Shown piece by piece: positions 57,232-64,000 of a DNA stretch of 64,000 nt (position 1 is the stretch's first letter; each line of letters begins with the position of its first letter). The notes under the pieces were generated by a model that saw only the letters and a program-made list of their open reading frames with translations, did not search any database and was not told the DNA's origin. Location: contig NZ_JAFFQY010000011.1 of NCBI RefSeq assembly GCF_017311575.1, forward strand, positions 353,282 to 417,281, given 5' to 3'. The position numbers and the translations under genes were made by a program. The DNA is from Roseococcus thiosulfatophilus. GTDB taxonomy: Bacteria; Pseudomonadota; Alphaproteobacteria; Acetobacterales; Acetobacteraceae.

Positions 57232-58695
57232 TCAGGCCGTGACGGCCTTTTCGCGCTTGCGCTGCACCGATGACGGGATGCGCATCGCTTCCCGGTATTT
57301 GGCCACGGTTCGGCGCGCGATGTCCACGCCTTCTTCACGTAGACGCAACACGATTGCATCATCCGAAAGAATGGCGCAGGGCGTCTCGGCGCTGATCATT
57401 CCGCGGATGCGATGACGCACCGCCTCGGCACTCACGCTCTCGCCACCCGCGGTACCGGCGATGGCGGTGGTGAAGAAATACTTCAGCTCCAGCGTGCCGC
57501 GCGGTGTCGCGAGATACTTGTTGGCGGTGACGCGGCTGACGGTGCTCTCGTGCATCTCCACGGCTTCCGCCACGTCGCGCAGGATCAACGGGCGCAGGTG
57601 CTCGACGCCATGGCGGAAGAAGGCGTCCTGCCGGCGGATGATCTCGCCCGCCACCTTCAGGATGGTGTTCGCGCGCTGCTCCAGGCTCTTCACCAGCCAG
57701 TTCGCGGATTGCAGCTGCTCGGCCAGGAAGGTCTTCTGCTCGCGGTCGCGCAGGTTCACCACGGCGCGGGCGGCGAAGCCGCGGTTGACCAGCACGCGGG
57801 GCAGGGTCTCGGGGTTCAGCTCCAGCACCCAGCCGCCCTCGGGCGAGGGCCGCATCAGCACATCGGGCTGGATGGTCTGCAAGGGCGTGTCATCGGCGCC
57901 GGCGCCAGGCTTGGGGTCGAGCCGCCTGAGCTCGGCCACCATCTCGGCCAGGTCCTCGGAATCCACGCCGCAGGCTTCCATCAGCCCGCGCATGTCGCGC
58001 CGGGCCAGCAGGGGCAGGTGGTCCAGCAGGCGGGCCATGTAGGGGTCGTAGCGGCCCTGCTCCTCCAGCTGCACCTGCAGGCATTCGCGCAGGTCGCGGC
58101 AGAACATGCCCACCGGCTCGAAGCGCTGCATGGCGCGGCGCACGCGCTCGACCACCGCGACATCGCAGCCCAGGCGGGCGGCCATGGCGTCGGCGTCCAG
58201 GGTCAGGCGGCCGCTGGGCTCCACCATCGCCAGCAACGCCGCGCCGATCAGCCGCTCCTGCCCCTCGGGGAGGTTGAGGCGGAGCTGTTCGGCCAGGCGC
58301 TCACGAAGCGAAGGGCCGGCGCCGGCCATCTCCTCGATGCCCGAGAGGTCATCGCTGAAATCCGCGCGGCCACCGGAACCCACCGGCCCAAAATCGGGCG
58401 TATGCGCCTCGCCCGCATCCACCACGTTGGAATAATCGGCATCGAGCGCCGGTTCGGGGAAGGTATCGGCGCTGGCGGCGGCGGCGGCGTCGGGGGGCGG
58501 CGCCTCGGCGGCCACGGCCACGAGGCGCGCTTCGTCGCGCTCCAGCAGCGGGTTGCGCTCCAGCTCCTCGTCGACGAAGGCCATCACCTCCATGTTGGAG
58601 GATTGCAGCAGCTTGATCGCCTGCCGCAGCTGCGGCGTCATCACCAGCGACTGCGACTGCCGCAGGTCGAGGCGGGGGCCGAGCATGGAGGCCAT
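57232..58695 (-). CDS. rpoN: RNA polymerase sigma-54 factor
   Basis: 487 residues. Region I (LDLRQSQSLVMTPQLRQAIKLLQSSNMEV), an acidic linker, the core-binding domain, the HTH and the RpoN box (ARRTVAKYREAMRIPSS) at the C-terminus are all present. It directs transcription of nitrogen and other genes with enhancer-binding activators, none of which is in this window. Located downstream of lptB, as in most alphaproteobacteria. Confidence 0.97.
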   Translation of the reverse strand: MASMLGPRLDLRQSQSLVMTPQLRQAIKLLQSSNMEVMAFVDEELERNPLLERDEARLVAVAAEAPPPDAAAAASADTFPEPALDADYSNVVDAGEAHTPDFGPVGSGGRADFSDDLSGIEEMAGAGPSLRERLAEQLRLNLPEGQERLIGAALLAMVEPSGRLTLDADAMAARLGCDVAVVERVRRAMQRFEPVGMFCRDLRECLQVQLEEQGRYDPYMARLLDHLPLLARRDMRGLMEACGVDSEDLAEMVAELRRLDPKPGAGADDTPLQTIQPDVLMRPSPEGGWVLELNPETLPRVLVNRGFAARAVVNLRDREQKTFLAEQLQSANWLVKSLEQRANTILKVAGEIIRRQDAFFRHGVEHLRPLILRDVAEAVEMHESTVSRVTANKYLATPRGTLELKYFFTTAIAGTAGGESVSAEAVRHRIRGMISAETPCAILSDDAIVLRLREEGVDIARRTVAKYREAMRIPSSVQRKREKAVTA

Positions 58696-58735
58696 CAGGC
58701 GCCGTCAGGGGTGGAGGCAGGTGGCACCGGCCCCC

Positions 58736-60106
58736 TCAAAGGCTGAATTTTTCGCCCAGATAGACGCGCCGCACGCCTTCATGGGCGACGATCTCCTGCG
58801 GGCGGCCCTCCATCAGCACCTGGCCGTCATGCATGATGTAGGCGCGGTCAATGATCTCCAGCGTCTCGCGCACATTGTGGTCGGTGATGAGCACGCCGAT
58901 GCCGCGGTTCTTCAGGTGCTTCACCAGGTCGCGGATTTCGCCCACCGCGATGGGATCAATGCCCGCCAGCGGCTCGTCCAGCAGGATGTAGGCCGGGTGG
59001 GTGGCGAGTGCGCGCGCGATCTCGCAGCGCCGCCGCTCGCCGCCCGACAGCGCGAGCGAGGGCGCGCGGCGCAGGTGCGCGATGCCGAATTCGGCCAGCA
59101 GGCTGTCCAGCATCTGCTCGCGCCGGTCGCGCTTGGGCTCCACCACCTCCAGCGCGGCACGGATGTTGTCCTCGACGGAGAGGCCCCGGAAGATCGAGGC
59201 CTCCTGCGGCAGGTAGCCGAGGCCCAGCCGCGCGCGGCGATACATGGGCATATGGGTGACGTCGGCCCCGTCCATGGTGACGCTGCCCTCGTCGGGACGC
59301 ACCAGGCCCGTGATCATGTAGAAGGTGGTGGTCTTGCCCGCGCCATTGGGGCCGAGCAGCCCCACCGCCTCGCCACGCTTCAGGTGCAGCGAGACCTGCC
59401 GCACCACCGGCCGCTTCTTGTAGCGCTTGCCGAGGCCCGTCGCGACCAGCCCGCCCGACCCCTCGACGGCGGTCAGGGCCGGCGTGGCGGGGCGCGGCGC
59501 GGGCGCGTTGCGGATGACGGCGGGGGCAGCCGGCGGCGGGGTGCCGGCCGGGCGCGCCCGCGCGGCGGGCGAGGCCGGCGCGGGCTTGGATGGCGCGGCC
59601 TCGGCGGCCAGGGGCGAGATCGCGGCGGCGCGGGCCGGCGCAGCGGGCGGAACCGGCGCGGGCTTGGGCGGCGTGGCCTCGGCGGTGTGCGGCGGAGTCG
59701 CGGGGTGGGGTCCCGGTGGCACAGGCCTCGCCGCGCCCGGCGCCGCCGCCTCGGGCGGCGGGGACGTGGATGCGGCAGCCTCCGCCGGGGGAGACGCCAC
59801 GGGTTTCGCAACGGCGGGCGGAGCCGAAGCAGAGGGCGTGGCCGCGGGCGGCGCGGACGGCGTGGCCGCGGGCGGCCCGGACGGCGTGGCCGCGGGTGGC
59901 CCGGCAGGCGTGGCCGCCAGCGGCCCGGAGGCTGTGGCCGCGGGCGGCGCGCCCCCCTGCCCCACGCGCACCTCCGGCGGGGTGGCGACGGCCACCAGCA
60001 GCCCCGCCAGGGTCGTGCTCCGGCCCGGCGTGGTGAAGGCGGGCGCCGGGGTCGGCGCGGCGGCGGGCGCGCGCCCCTCCGGGGCGGTGTCCTTTCCGCC
60101 GCTCAT
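58736..60106 (-). CDS. lptB: LPS export ABC ATPase LptB with 219-residue Pro/Ala-rich N-terminus
   Basis: 456 residues. Residues 220-456 are a complete LptB: Walker [10 protein letters not shown] (252-260), [19 protein letters not shown], signature [15 protein letters not shown], Walker [13 protein letters not shown] and the switch [12 protein letters not shown]. It powers LPS extraction from the inner membrane with LptFG and LptC. The first 219 residues are almost only Pro, Ala, Gly, Ser and Thr, including an 8-residue repeat near 60-92. LptB is normally about 240 residues. The ATG at 60106 overlaps the lptA stop (ATGA) and there is no alternative ATG close to residue 220, so the extension is probably translated. 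Confidence 0.93.
   Translation of the reverse strand: MSGGKDTAPEGRAPAAAPTPAPAFTTPGRSTTLAGLLVAVATPPEVRVGQGGAPPAATASGPLAATPAGPPAATPSGPPAATPSAPPAATPSASAPPAVAKPVASPPAEAAASTSPPPEAAAPGAARPVPPGPHPATPPHTAEATPPKPAPVPPAAPARAAAISPLAAEAAPSKPAPASPAARARPAGTPPPAAPAVIRNAPAPRPATPALTAVEGSGGLVATGLGKRYKKRPVVRQVSLHLKRGEAVGLLGPNGAGKTTTFYMITGLVRPDEGSVTMDGADVTHMPMYRRARLGLGYLPQEASIFRGLSVEDNIRAALEVVEPKRDRREQMLDSLLAEFGIAHLRRAPSLALSGGERRRCEIARALATHPAYILLDEPLAGIDPIAVGEIRDLVKHLKNRGIGVLITDHNVRETLEIIDRAYIMHDGQVLMEGRPQEIVAHEGVRRVYLGEKFSL
59831..59929 (-). repeat. 24-bp tandem repeat within lptB
   Basis: About four copies of a 24-base unit encode the octapeptide GPPAATPS with small variations ([32 protein letters not shown]). 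In-frame repeat units can change copy number by slippage without breaking the protein. Confidence 0.75.
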
Positions 60107-61020
60107 GGCCTTGCGCCCTGGCCTGGCAGGGTGGATTCCCGCGTGCCCGGGGCCACCACGCCCTGCACGCGCTGCCCGGGCTGGCCCACCAGGCGGGAGA
60201 CGCCGGTGTTGAGGTTCACCAGCGCCTCCTGCCCGTTGATCTGGTTCTGGCCGCGCGTGATCCGCACATTGCCCAGCAGCCGCGCCTGGCCCGTCTCGGC
60301 CGAGTAGACGCCGCGGTCGCCCCGCACCACCTCCTCGGCGCTGCGGATCTCGACATTGCCGAACAGCTCCACGCGGTCCAGCCGCCCCTGGCCCGGAGGG
60401 GGCGAGGCGGCGCCCTGGGTGCCCGGGCGTGGCGCCGCGCGGGCGGCGGCGGCCTGCGGGTTGTTGGCGTCCTCCAGCAGGTAGGCCACCAGCACGTCGG
60501 CGGTGATGCGCCGCCCGTCCTCGGTCACCACCAGGGCGTTGCCGCGGGCCACCGCCATGCGGCGCTGCGTCCAGTATTCCAGGCTGTCGCGCGCGGTGAT
60601 GGCCTGCTGCGGCGTGGTCAGGCTGATGTTGCGGCCGGAGAGCACCAGCACCGACTGGTCCATGTCATAGACCGCGCGGTCGCCGGTCGCGACGTCGGTC
60701 GCGGTGGAGATGCGGACACTGCCCTCCGCCTCCAGCCGCCAGATCTCGTTGCTGCCGCCCAGCGCCTCGTTGCCCGGCGCCGCCGGGGCCGCGCCCGGCA
60801 GGGGGCGGTAGCGCGCCAGCAGCCGGGCGGCATCCACCGCCGTGCCCGCGCGCTCCGCCCGCGCACCGCCGCGCGCCACGACCACCTGCTCGGCCTGGCG
60901 CCACTCGATGCCGTCATTGGCCGTGATGTCCACCGGCCCGCCCTGGCTGAGGTCTATGGTCTGGGCCAGCGCCGGGCCGGCCCACAGCAGGGGCGCGAGG
61001 AGGGCCAGGGTGCGGATCAT
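60103..61020 (-). CDS. lptA: LPS transport periplasmic protein LptA
   Basis: 305 residues with a signal peptide ([20 protein letters not shown]). The OstA beta-jellyroll repeats are visible as [61 protein letters not shown], and [55 protein letters not shown]. LptA bridges LptC and LptD across the periplasm. It is longer than the usual 170-200 residues, with a Pro/Ala/Gly-rich insertion around [19 protein letters not shown]. It overlaps lptC and lptB by four bases each. Confidence 0.92.
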   Translation of the reverse strand: MIRTLALLAPLLWAGPALAQTIDLSQGGPVDITANDGIEWRQAEQVVVARGGARAERAGTAVDAARLLARYRPLPGAAPAAPGNEALGGSNEIWRLEAEGSVRISTATDVATGDRAVYDMDQSVLVLSGRNISLTTPQQAITARDSLEYWTQRRMAVARGNALVVTEDGRRITADVLVAYLLEDANNPQAAAARAAPRPGTQGAASPPPGQGRLDRVELFGNVEIRSAEEVVRGDRGVYSAETGQARLLGNVRITRGQNQINGQEALVNLNTGVSRLVGQPGQRVQGVVAPGTRESTLPGQGARP

Positions 61021-61730
61021 TCCCGCGCCTCCAGCACCGCATGGGCGCGCCCGGTGAAGATGACGACGGCGCCGCGATCGGTCATTTCGAAGCCTTCCGA
61101 ATGGATGGTGCCGAAGGGGCCCTGGGCCCGGGTGCGGCTCTGGCCGCTGGCCGCGCCCTCGGTCACGCGCACGGCCGCGCGCTGGGTGCGGAACATCATC
61201 CCGTTGTCGTGAAAGACGGTCACATCGCCCTCCAAGTCCAGCAGGGCGCCGGCGCGGTCGTAGCGGCCGTCCCGGCTTTCGAGATAGACCCAGCCGCCAT
61301 CGGTCAGCAGGATGTCGGCCTTGGGCTGGTCCAGCACCACGATCTCCTGCCCCTCGGGCCGGCCCTCCTCGCCGCGCGCCACCCGCCCGCCGGCGGCGCT
61401 GACGGTATAGGGGCGGCTCACCTCGTCCACGCCCTGGTAGCGCGGGGCGAGCATCTGCAGGGCCTCGGGCTCGGGCCCCGTGGCGCGGCGGAAGGACAGG
61501 CGCGCGTCGCGCCCGTCAATGTCCGGCCAGAACAGGATCAGGGAGAACAGCCCCGCCGCCAGCAGCGGCAGGCCGAGCTTGGCCAGCCGCACCATCCAGC
61601 GCCGCCGGGTCAGCGCGCGCTTGCTGGGCGCGATGCGGGCGCGCGAGGGGACCAGGCCGCGGTCGCGCTCGGTGGGCAGCACCGCGAAGTCCTGGCGCAC
61701 CGGGCGGTTGGCGTTCACCGGGTCGGCCAC
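61017..61730 (-). CDS. lptC: LPS export protein LptC
   Basis: 237 residues: a cytoplasmic N-terminus of about 50 residues, one membrane helix (LAKLGLPLLAAGLFSLILFW), and the periplasmic LptC jellyroll (APRYQGVDEVSRPYTVSA, ADILLTDGGWVYLESRDGRYDRAGALLDLEGDVTVFHDNGMMFRTQRA). It passes LPS from LptB2FG to LptA. The start is GTG at 61730; its sequence is otherwise typical. Confidence 0.93.
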   Translation of the reverse strand: MADPVNANRPVRQDFAVLPTERDRGLVPSRARIAPSKRALTRRRWMVRLAKLGLPLLAAGLFSLILFWPDIDGRDARLSFRRATGPEPEALQMLAPRYQGVDEVSRPYTVSAAGGRVARGEEGRPEGQEIVVLDQPKADILLTDGGWVYLESRDGRYDRAGALLDLEGDVTVFHDNGMMFRTQRAAVRVTEGAASGQSRTRAQGPFGTIHSEGFEMTDRGAVVIFTGRAHAVLEARE

Positions 61731-61834
61731 GCCACCCCCCCTTCCCCGGCGCGAGCGCAGCTCCGCCCGGGCGCCACGCGGGCGCGGGCGGGCCAGGGCG
61801 CGGCAGGGGGTGGACGCAGGCTGGACACAGGCCT

Positions 61835-61864
61835 TGTATGGGGGCCGGGCCGGGCCGGGGTCAA
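61835..61864 (-). promoter_or_regulatory. Candidate promoter of the lptC-lptA-lptB-rpoN-hpf operon
   Basis: On the minus strand TTGACC (61864-61859) is followed after 18 bases by CATACA (61840-61835), about 105 bases before lptC. The -35 is good, the -10 only partial. The gap 61731-61908 contains nothing else recognisable. Confidence 0.3.
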
Positions 61865-61908
61865 GGCAAGGATCATGCCAGAGTCGTGGCGGCCTGTTGC
61901 GAAAGGTC

Positions 61909-62430
61909 TCAGACCCGCTCGGCCACCTTGATCGCGACCTTGCAGCCCAGCTTGATCGCGGCCGAGAGCACGCGGTAGCCGGGCGTCAGCTCCGCCTCGT
62001 TGGCGAGGCCGATGTCGCGGTGCTCCAGCTCCTCCGCGCGGAAGCGGGCGATGTCCTCGCGCAGCTTCGCCTCGTCGGGGCCGAGATTCGCCTCCTGCTC
62101 CTGGTAATGCTCGTCAATGGCCTCCTCGACGGCGACCGTGCAGGCCATGGCGGCGCGGGGGCCCATGGCGGCGGTGGCCGCGCCCAGCGCGAATCCGGCC
62201 ACGTGCCAGAAGGGCAGCAGGGCGGTGGGGCGCACCCGGCGTTCCGCGATCAGGCGGGAGAAGGTGTCGAGGTGCTCCTGCTCCTGCTCCTGCATGTGGC
62301 GGATGGTGGGCTCGTGCTTCGTGCCGCGCAGCACCGCGAGCTGTCCCTGGTAGATCCGCTTCGCGCCGTATTCGCCCGCATGATCCACACGGATGACCTG
62401 CTCCAGGTAGCGGCGGGGGGTGGTGCTCAT
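61909..62430 (-). CDS. coq7: Demethoxyubiquinone hydroxylase family protein (COQ7)
   Basis: 173 residues. The diiron ligands are spread over the ferritin-like helices as IRVDHAGEYGAKRIYQGQ, QEQEQEHLDTF, AVEEAIDEHYQEQ and FRAEELEHRDIG. It hydroxylates 5-demethoxyubiquinol, a late ubiquinone step at the membrane. Its ATG overlaps the dsbB stop (ATGA). Confidence 0.94.
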   Translation of the reverse strand: MSTTPRRYLEQVIRVDHAGEYGAKRIYQGQLAVLRGTKHEPTIRHMQEQEQEHLDTFSRLIAERRVRPTALLPFWHVAGFALGAATAAMGPRAAMACTVAVEEAIDEHYQEQEANLGPDEAKLREDIARFRAEELEHRDIGLANEAELTPGYRVLSAAIKLGCKVAIKVAERV

Positions 62431-62897
62431 CGGCGGCGGCTCCTCTCGGCGATGACGAGGGCGAGCCCCGCCAGGGAAAGACCATAGATCAGGTTCAAGG
62501 CGGCCATGGAAAGGGGCACGCCCGGAATCAGCCACACCGGCTCGTCACAGGGCTTGGTGGGGGCGGCGGCGAGGCTCGCCATCATCTGCTCCACCGTCAT
62601 GGCGCCGCCGGCCGTGGGGGCGGCGCAGCCCGGCAGGGGCGAGGGCCACCAGCGGAACTCGACCCCCACATGAAAACCCGCGATGGCGGCCGAGACGAGG
62701 CAGGCCGCCCCCGCCGCCCAGAGCAGCCGGCGCCGCGCCACGAAATGCGCCGCCAGCGCCAGCGCCGCCGCCGCCCAATAGGGCCAGCGCTGCCACAGGC
62801 ACAGCTCGCAGGGGACGAGTTCGAACCAGGTTTCGCTGCCATGCGCGAAGAGCGGCGCGGCGACGGCCAGCAGAGCGACAAGAAGGGCACCGGACAT
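62427..62897 (-). CDS. dsbB: Disulfide bond formation protein B
   Basis: 156 residues with four membrane helices. The quinone-linked pair is Cys30/Cys33 (VPCELCLWQRWPYW) and the periplasmic pair that reoxidises DsbA is Cys91 (PLPGCAAPT) and Cys117 (KPCDEPVW). The ATG at 62897 is preferred over an upstream in-frame codon. Coupling with coq7 fits a quinone-using enzyme. Confidence 0.92.
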   Translation of the reverse strand: MSGALLVALLAVAAPLFAHGSETWFELVPCELCLWQRWPYWAAAALALAAHFVARRRLLWAAGAACLVSAAIAGFHVGVEFRWWPSPLPGCAAPTAGGAMTVEQMMASLAAAPTKPCDEPVWLIPGVPLSMAALNLIYGLSLAGLALVIAERSRRR

Positions 62898-62981
62898 GGG
62901 GGCGCATGTGCCCTGTGCCCGGCCCTTCCGCAATGCCCGGCGGCCACGTTACGCTTCCCGCATCAAGGGAGGCCATTGTCC

Positions 62982-63608
62982 ATGCTGCGAATCTGGGGCC
63001 GCACGAGCTCGTCCAACGTCATGAAGCTGCTCTGGCTCTGCGAGGAGCTGGGCATTCCCTATGAGCGGGTGGATGCCGGCGGCGCCTTCGGCCGCACGCG
63101 CGAGCCCGAATACCTGGCCATGAACCCCAATGCCCGCGTGCCCACCATCGAGGAGCCCGATGGCTTCACCCTGTGGGAGAGCAACTCCATCTGCCGCTAC
63201 CTGGTGGCCACCCGCGCCCCCGGCCACGCCATGCACCCCACCGAACCCCGCGCGCGGGCGCGGACGGAGCGCTGGATGGACTGGCAGCTCGGCCACCTCA
63301 ACGCGCCCATGACCGTGATCTTCTTCACCTATGTCCGCACGCCCGAGGAGAAGCGCGACATGGTGGCCACCGCCGCCGCCCGGAACGAGGCCGAGGCGCT
63401 GTGGGACATGGTGGAGAACGCGCTGGGCGACGACCCCTACCTGGGCGGCGCGGAACCGAGCCTGGCGGACGTGGCCCTCGGCCCCTACCTGCACCGCTGG
63501 CTGAACCTGCCCATCACCCGCAAGGCGCAGCCGCGCCTCGAGGCCTGGCATGCGCGGCTGAAGCAGCGCCCGGGCTATGCCACCCACATCGCCGTGCCGA
63601 TGAGCTGA
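62982..63608 (+). CDS. Glutathione S-transferase family protein
   Basis: 208 residues. N-terminal thioredoxin-fold half (MLRIWGRTSSSNVMKLLWLCEELGIPYERVDAGGAFG, with the cis-Pro ARVPTIEEPDGFTLWESNSICRYL) and C-terminal helical half (PSLADVALGPYLHRWLNL). Likely glutathione-dependent detoxification; substrate unknown. AAGGGAGG stands 9 bases before the ATG. It is followed 14 bases later by a cupin and probably co-transcribed. Confidence 0.92.
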   Translation: MLRIWGRTSSSNVMKLLWLCEELGIPYERVDAGGAFGRTREPEYLAMNPNARVPTIEEPDGFTLWESNSICRYLVATRAPGHAMHPTEPRARARTERWMDWQLGHLNAPMTVIFFTYVRTPEEKRDMVATAAARNEAEALWDMVENALGDDPYLGGAEPSLADVALGPYLHRWLNLPITRKAQPRLEAWHARLKQRPGYATHIAVPMS

Positions 63609-63622
63609 GAAGGAGAGCGCGC

Positions 63623-64000
63623 ATGCGAACAACCGTCACCCATGCGGAGGGGCGGGACTTCACCCGCGGCCTGCGCGCCTTCTTCGAATATGGCGACCTC
63701 GGCATCGCCGGCGCCACCGAGGGGCGTTTCGGCGCCCATGTCATCCGCGCCATCCCGGGCGAGCACCCGGAGCCCAAATGGCACCTGCACGAGCTCGACT
63801 TCCAGATGGTCTGGGTGGTGCGGGGCTGGGTGCGCTTCGAATACGAGGATATCGGCGAGGTGACGCTGACCGCCGGCACCAGCGTCTACCAGCCGCCGCG
63901 CGTGCGCCACCGCGAGATCGCGCATTCGGATGACCTGGAACTGGTGGAAATCACCTCGCCCGCGACATTCGAGACGCGGCTGGTGGACGGCCCGGCCTAG
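63623..64000 (+). CDS. Cupin domain-containing protein
   Basis: 125 residues, complete, ending at the last base of the window. The cupin metal motif is seen as PKWHLHELDFQMVWVVRGWVRFEYED and the second as GTSVYQPPRVRHREIAHSDDLELVEI. A single-domain small beta-barrel, either a metal-dependent dioxygenase/isomerase or a ligand-binding protein. AAGGAGAG precedes the ATG. Confidence 0.88.
   Translation: MRTTVTHAEGRDFTRGLRAFFEYGDLGIAGATEGRFGAHVIRAIPGEHPEPKWHLHELDFQMVWVVRGWVRFEYEDIGEVTLTAGTSVYQPPRVRHREIAHSDDLELVEITSPATFETRLVDGPA

Noticed and set aside
59440..60106. Idea that the Pro/Ala-rich lptB N-terminus is a non-coding spacer with an internal start
   Set aside because: No ATG with a ribosome site lies near residue 220 and the frame is uninterrupted from an ATG overlapping the lptA stop; kept as coding but flagged for checking.

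Overview
The window is a gene-dense, very G+C-rich (about 70% by eye) stretch of bacterial chromosome. Gene content and order point to an alphaproteobacterium, most likely Rhodospirillales/Acetobacteraceae (Roseomonas-like; this is inference). The markers are the run argS-SPOR-nagZ-M50 protease-scpA-scpB-tatB-tatC-serS, the lptC-lptA-lptB-rpoN-hpf block, ilvE divergent from a MarR/OmpR pair (petP-petR type), an FzlA-type GST, and COQ7. I see no integrase, transposase, CRISPR array or rRNA. No stretch over 300 bases lacks a gene; the longest gaps are 36104-36330 and 41408-41623.

Layout. 77-12494: a cytochrome P450, a periplasmic alpha-2-macroglobulin, and two large GT4 glycosyltransferases in one minus-strand operon, apparently preceded by a 20-codon leader ORF. 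12546-16275: ilvE with a strong terminator, divergent from a MarR regulator, OmpR-type response regulator and sensor kinase. 16324-25772: a minus-strand housekeeping run (serS, tatC, tatB, an orphan ABC ATPase, scpB, scpA, M50 protease, nagZ, SPOR protein, argS) with many stop/start overlaps. 25872-30090: DUF805 protein, a lower-GC DUF2513 gene, dgt, erpA, xth, fzlA. 30132-37498: gltB-gltD, an NDUFA9-like reductase, tRNA-Leu(CAG). 37648-43039: a fatty acid desaturase, a soluble histidine kinase overlapping a FIST-domain protein, and an M20 peptidase. 43188-47918: a complete branched-chain amino acid/amide type ABC transporter. 47922-51561: a tightly overlapped operon of a frameshifted P450, an unrecognised 192-residue protein and a stand-alone CAT/E2-fold acyltransferase, divergent from an alpha/beta hydrolase. 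51575-56516: a PQQ-type sugar dehydrogenase lipoprotein with its DUF2231 membrane partner, a class II aldolase-like protein, a phospholipase D family enzyme, an RNase D-like exonuclease. 56589-64000: hpf, rpoN, lptB (with a very long Pro/Ala-rich N-terminus), lptA, lptC, coq7, dsbB, a GST and a cupin.

The most noteworthy signals are: (i) a family of imperfect palindromes sharing a GATCG...CGTGAATC design with a bulged TGA, at 1491-1529, 16289-16327 and 56515-56562, two of them built over stop codons; (ii) the P450/unknown/acyltransferase operon, which looks like a small uncharacterised modification pathway whose P450 carries a one-base deletion; (iii) LptB with a 219-residue repetitive extension whose start codon overlaps lptA; (iv) a FIST sensor overlapping a cytosolic kinase with no regulator nearby; and (v) a 20-codon leader translationally coupled to a TPR-glycosyltransferase.
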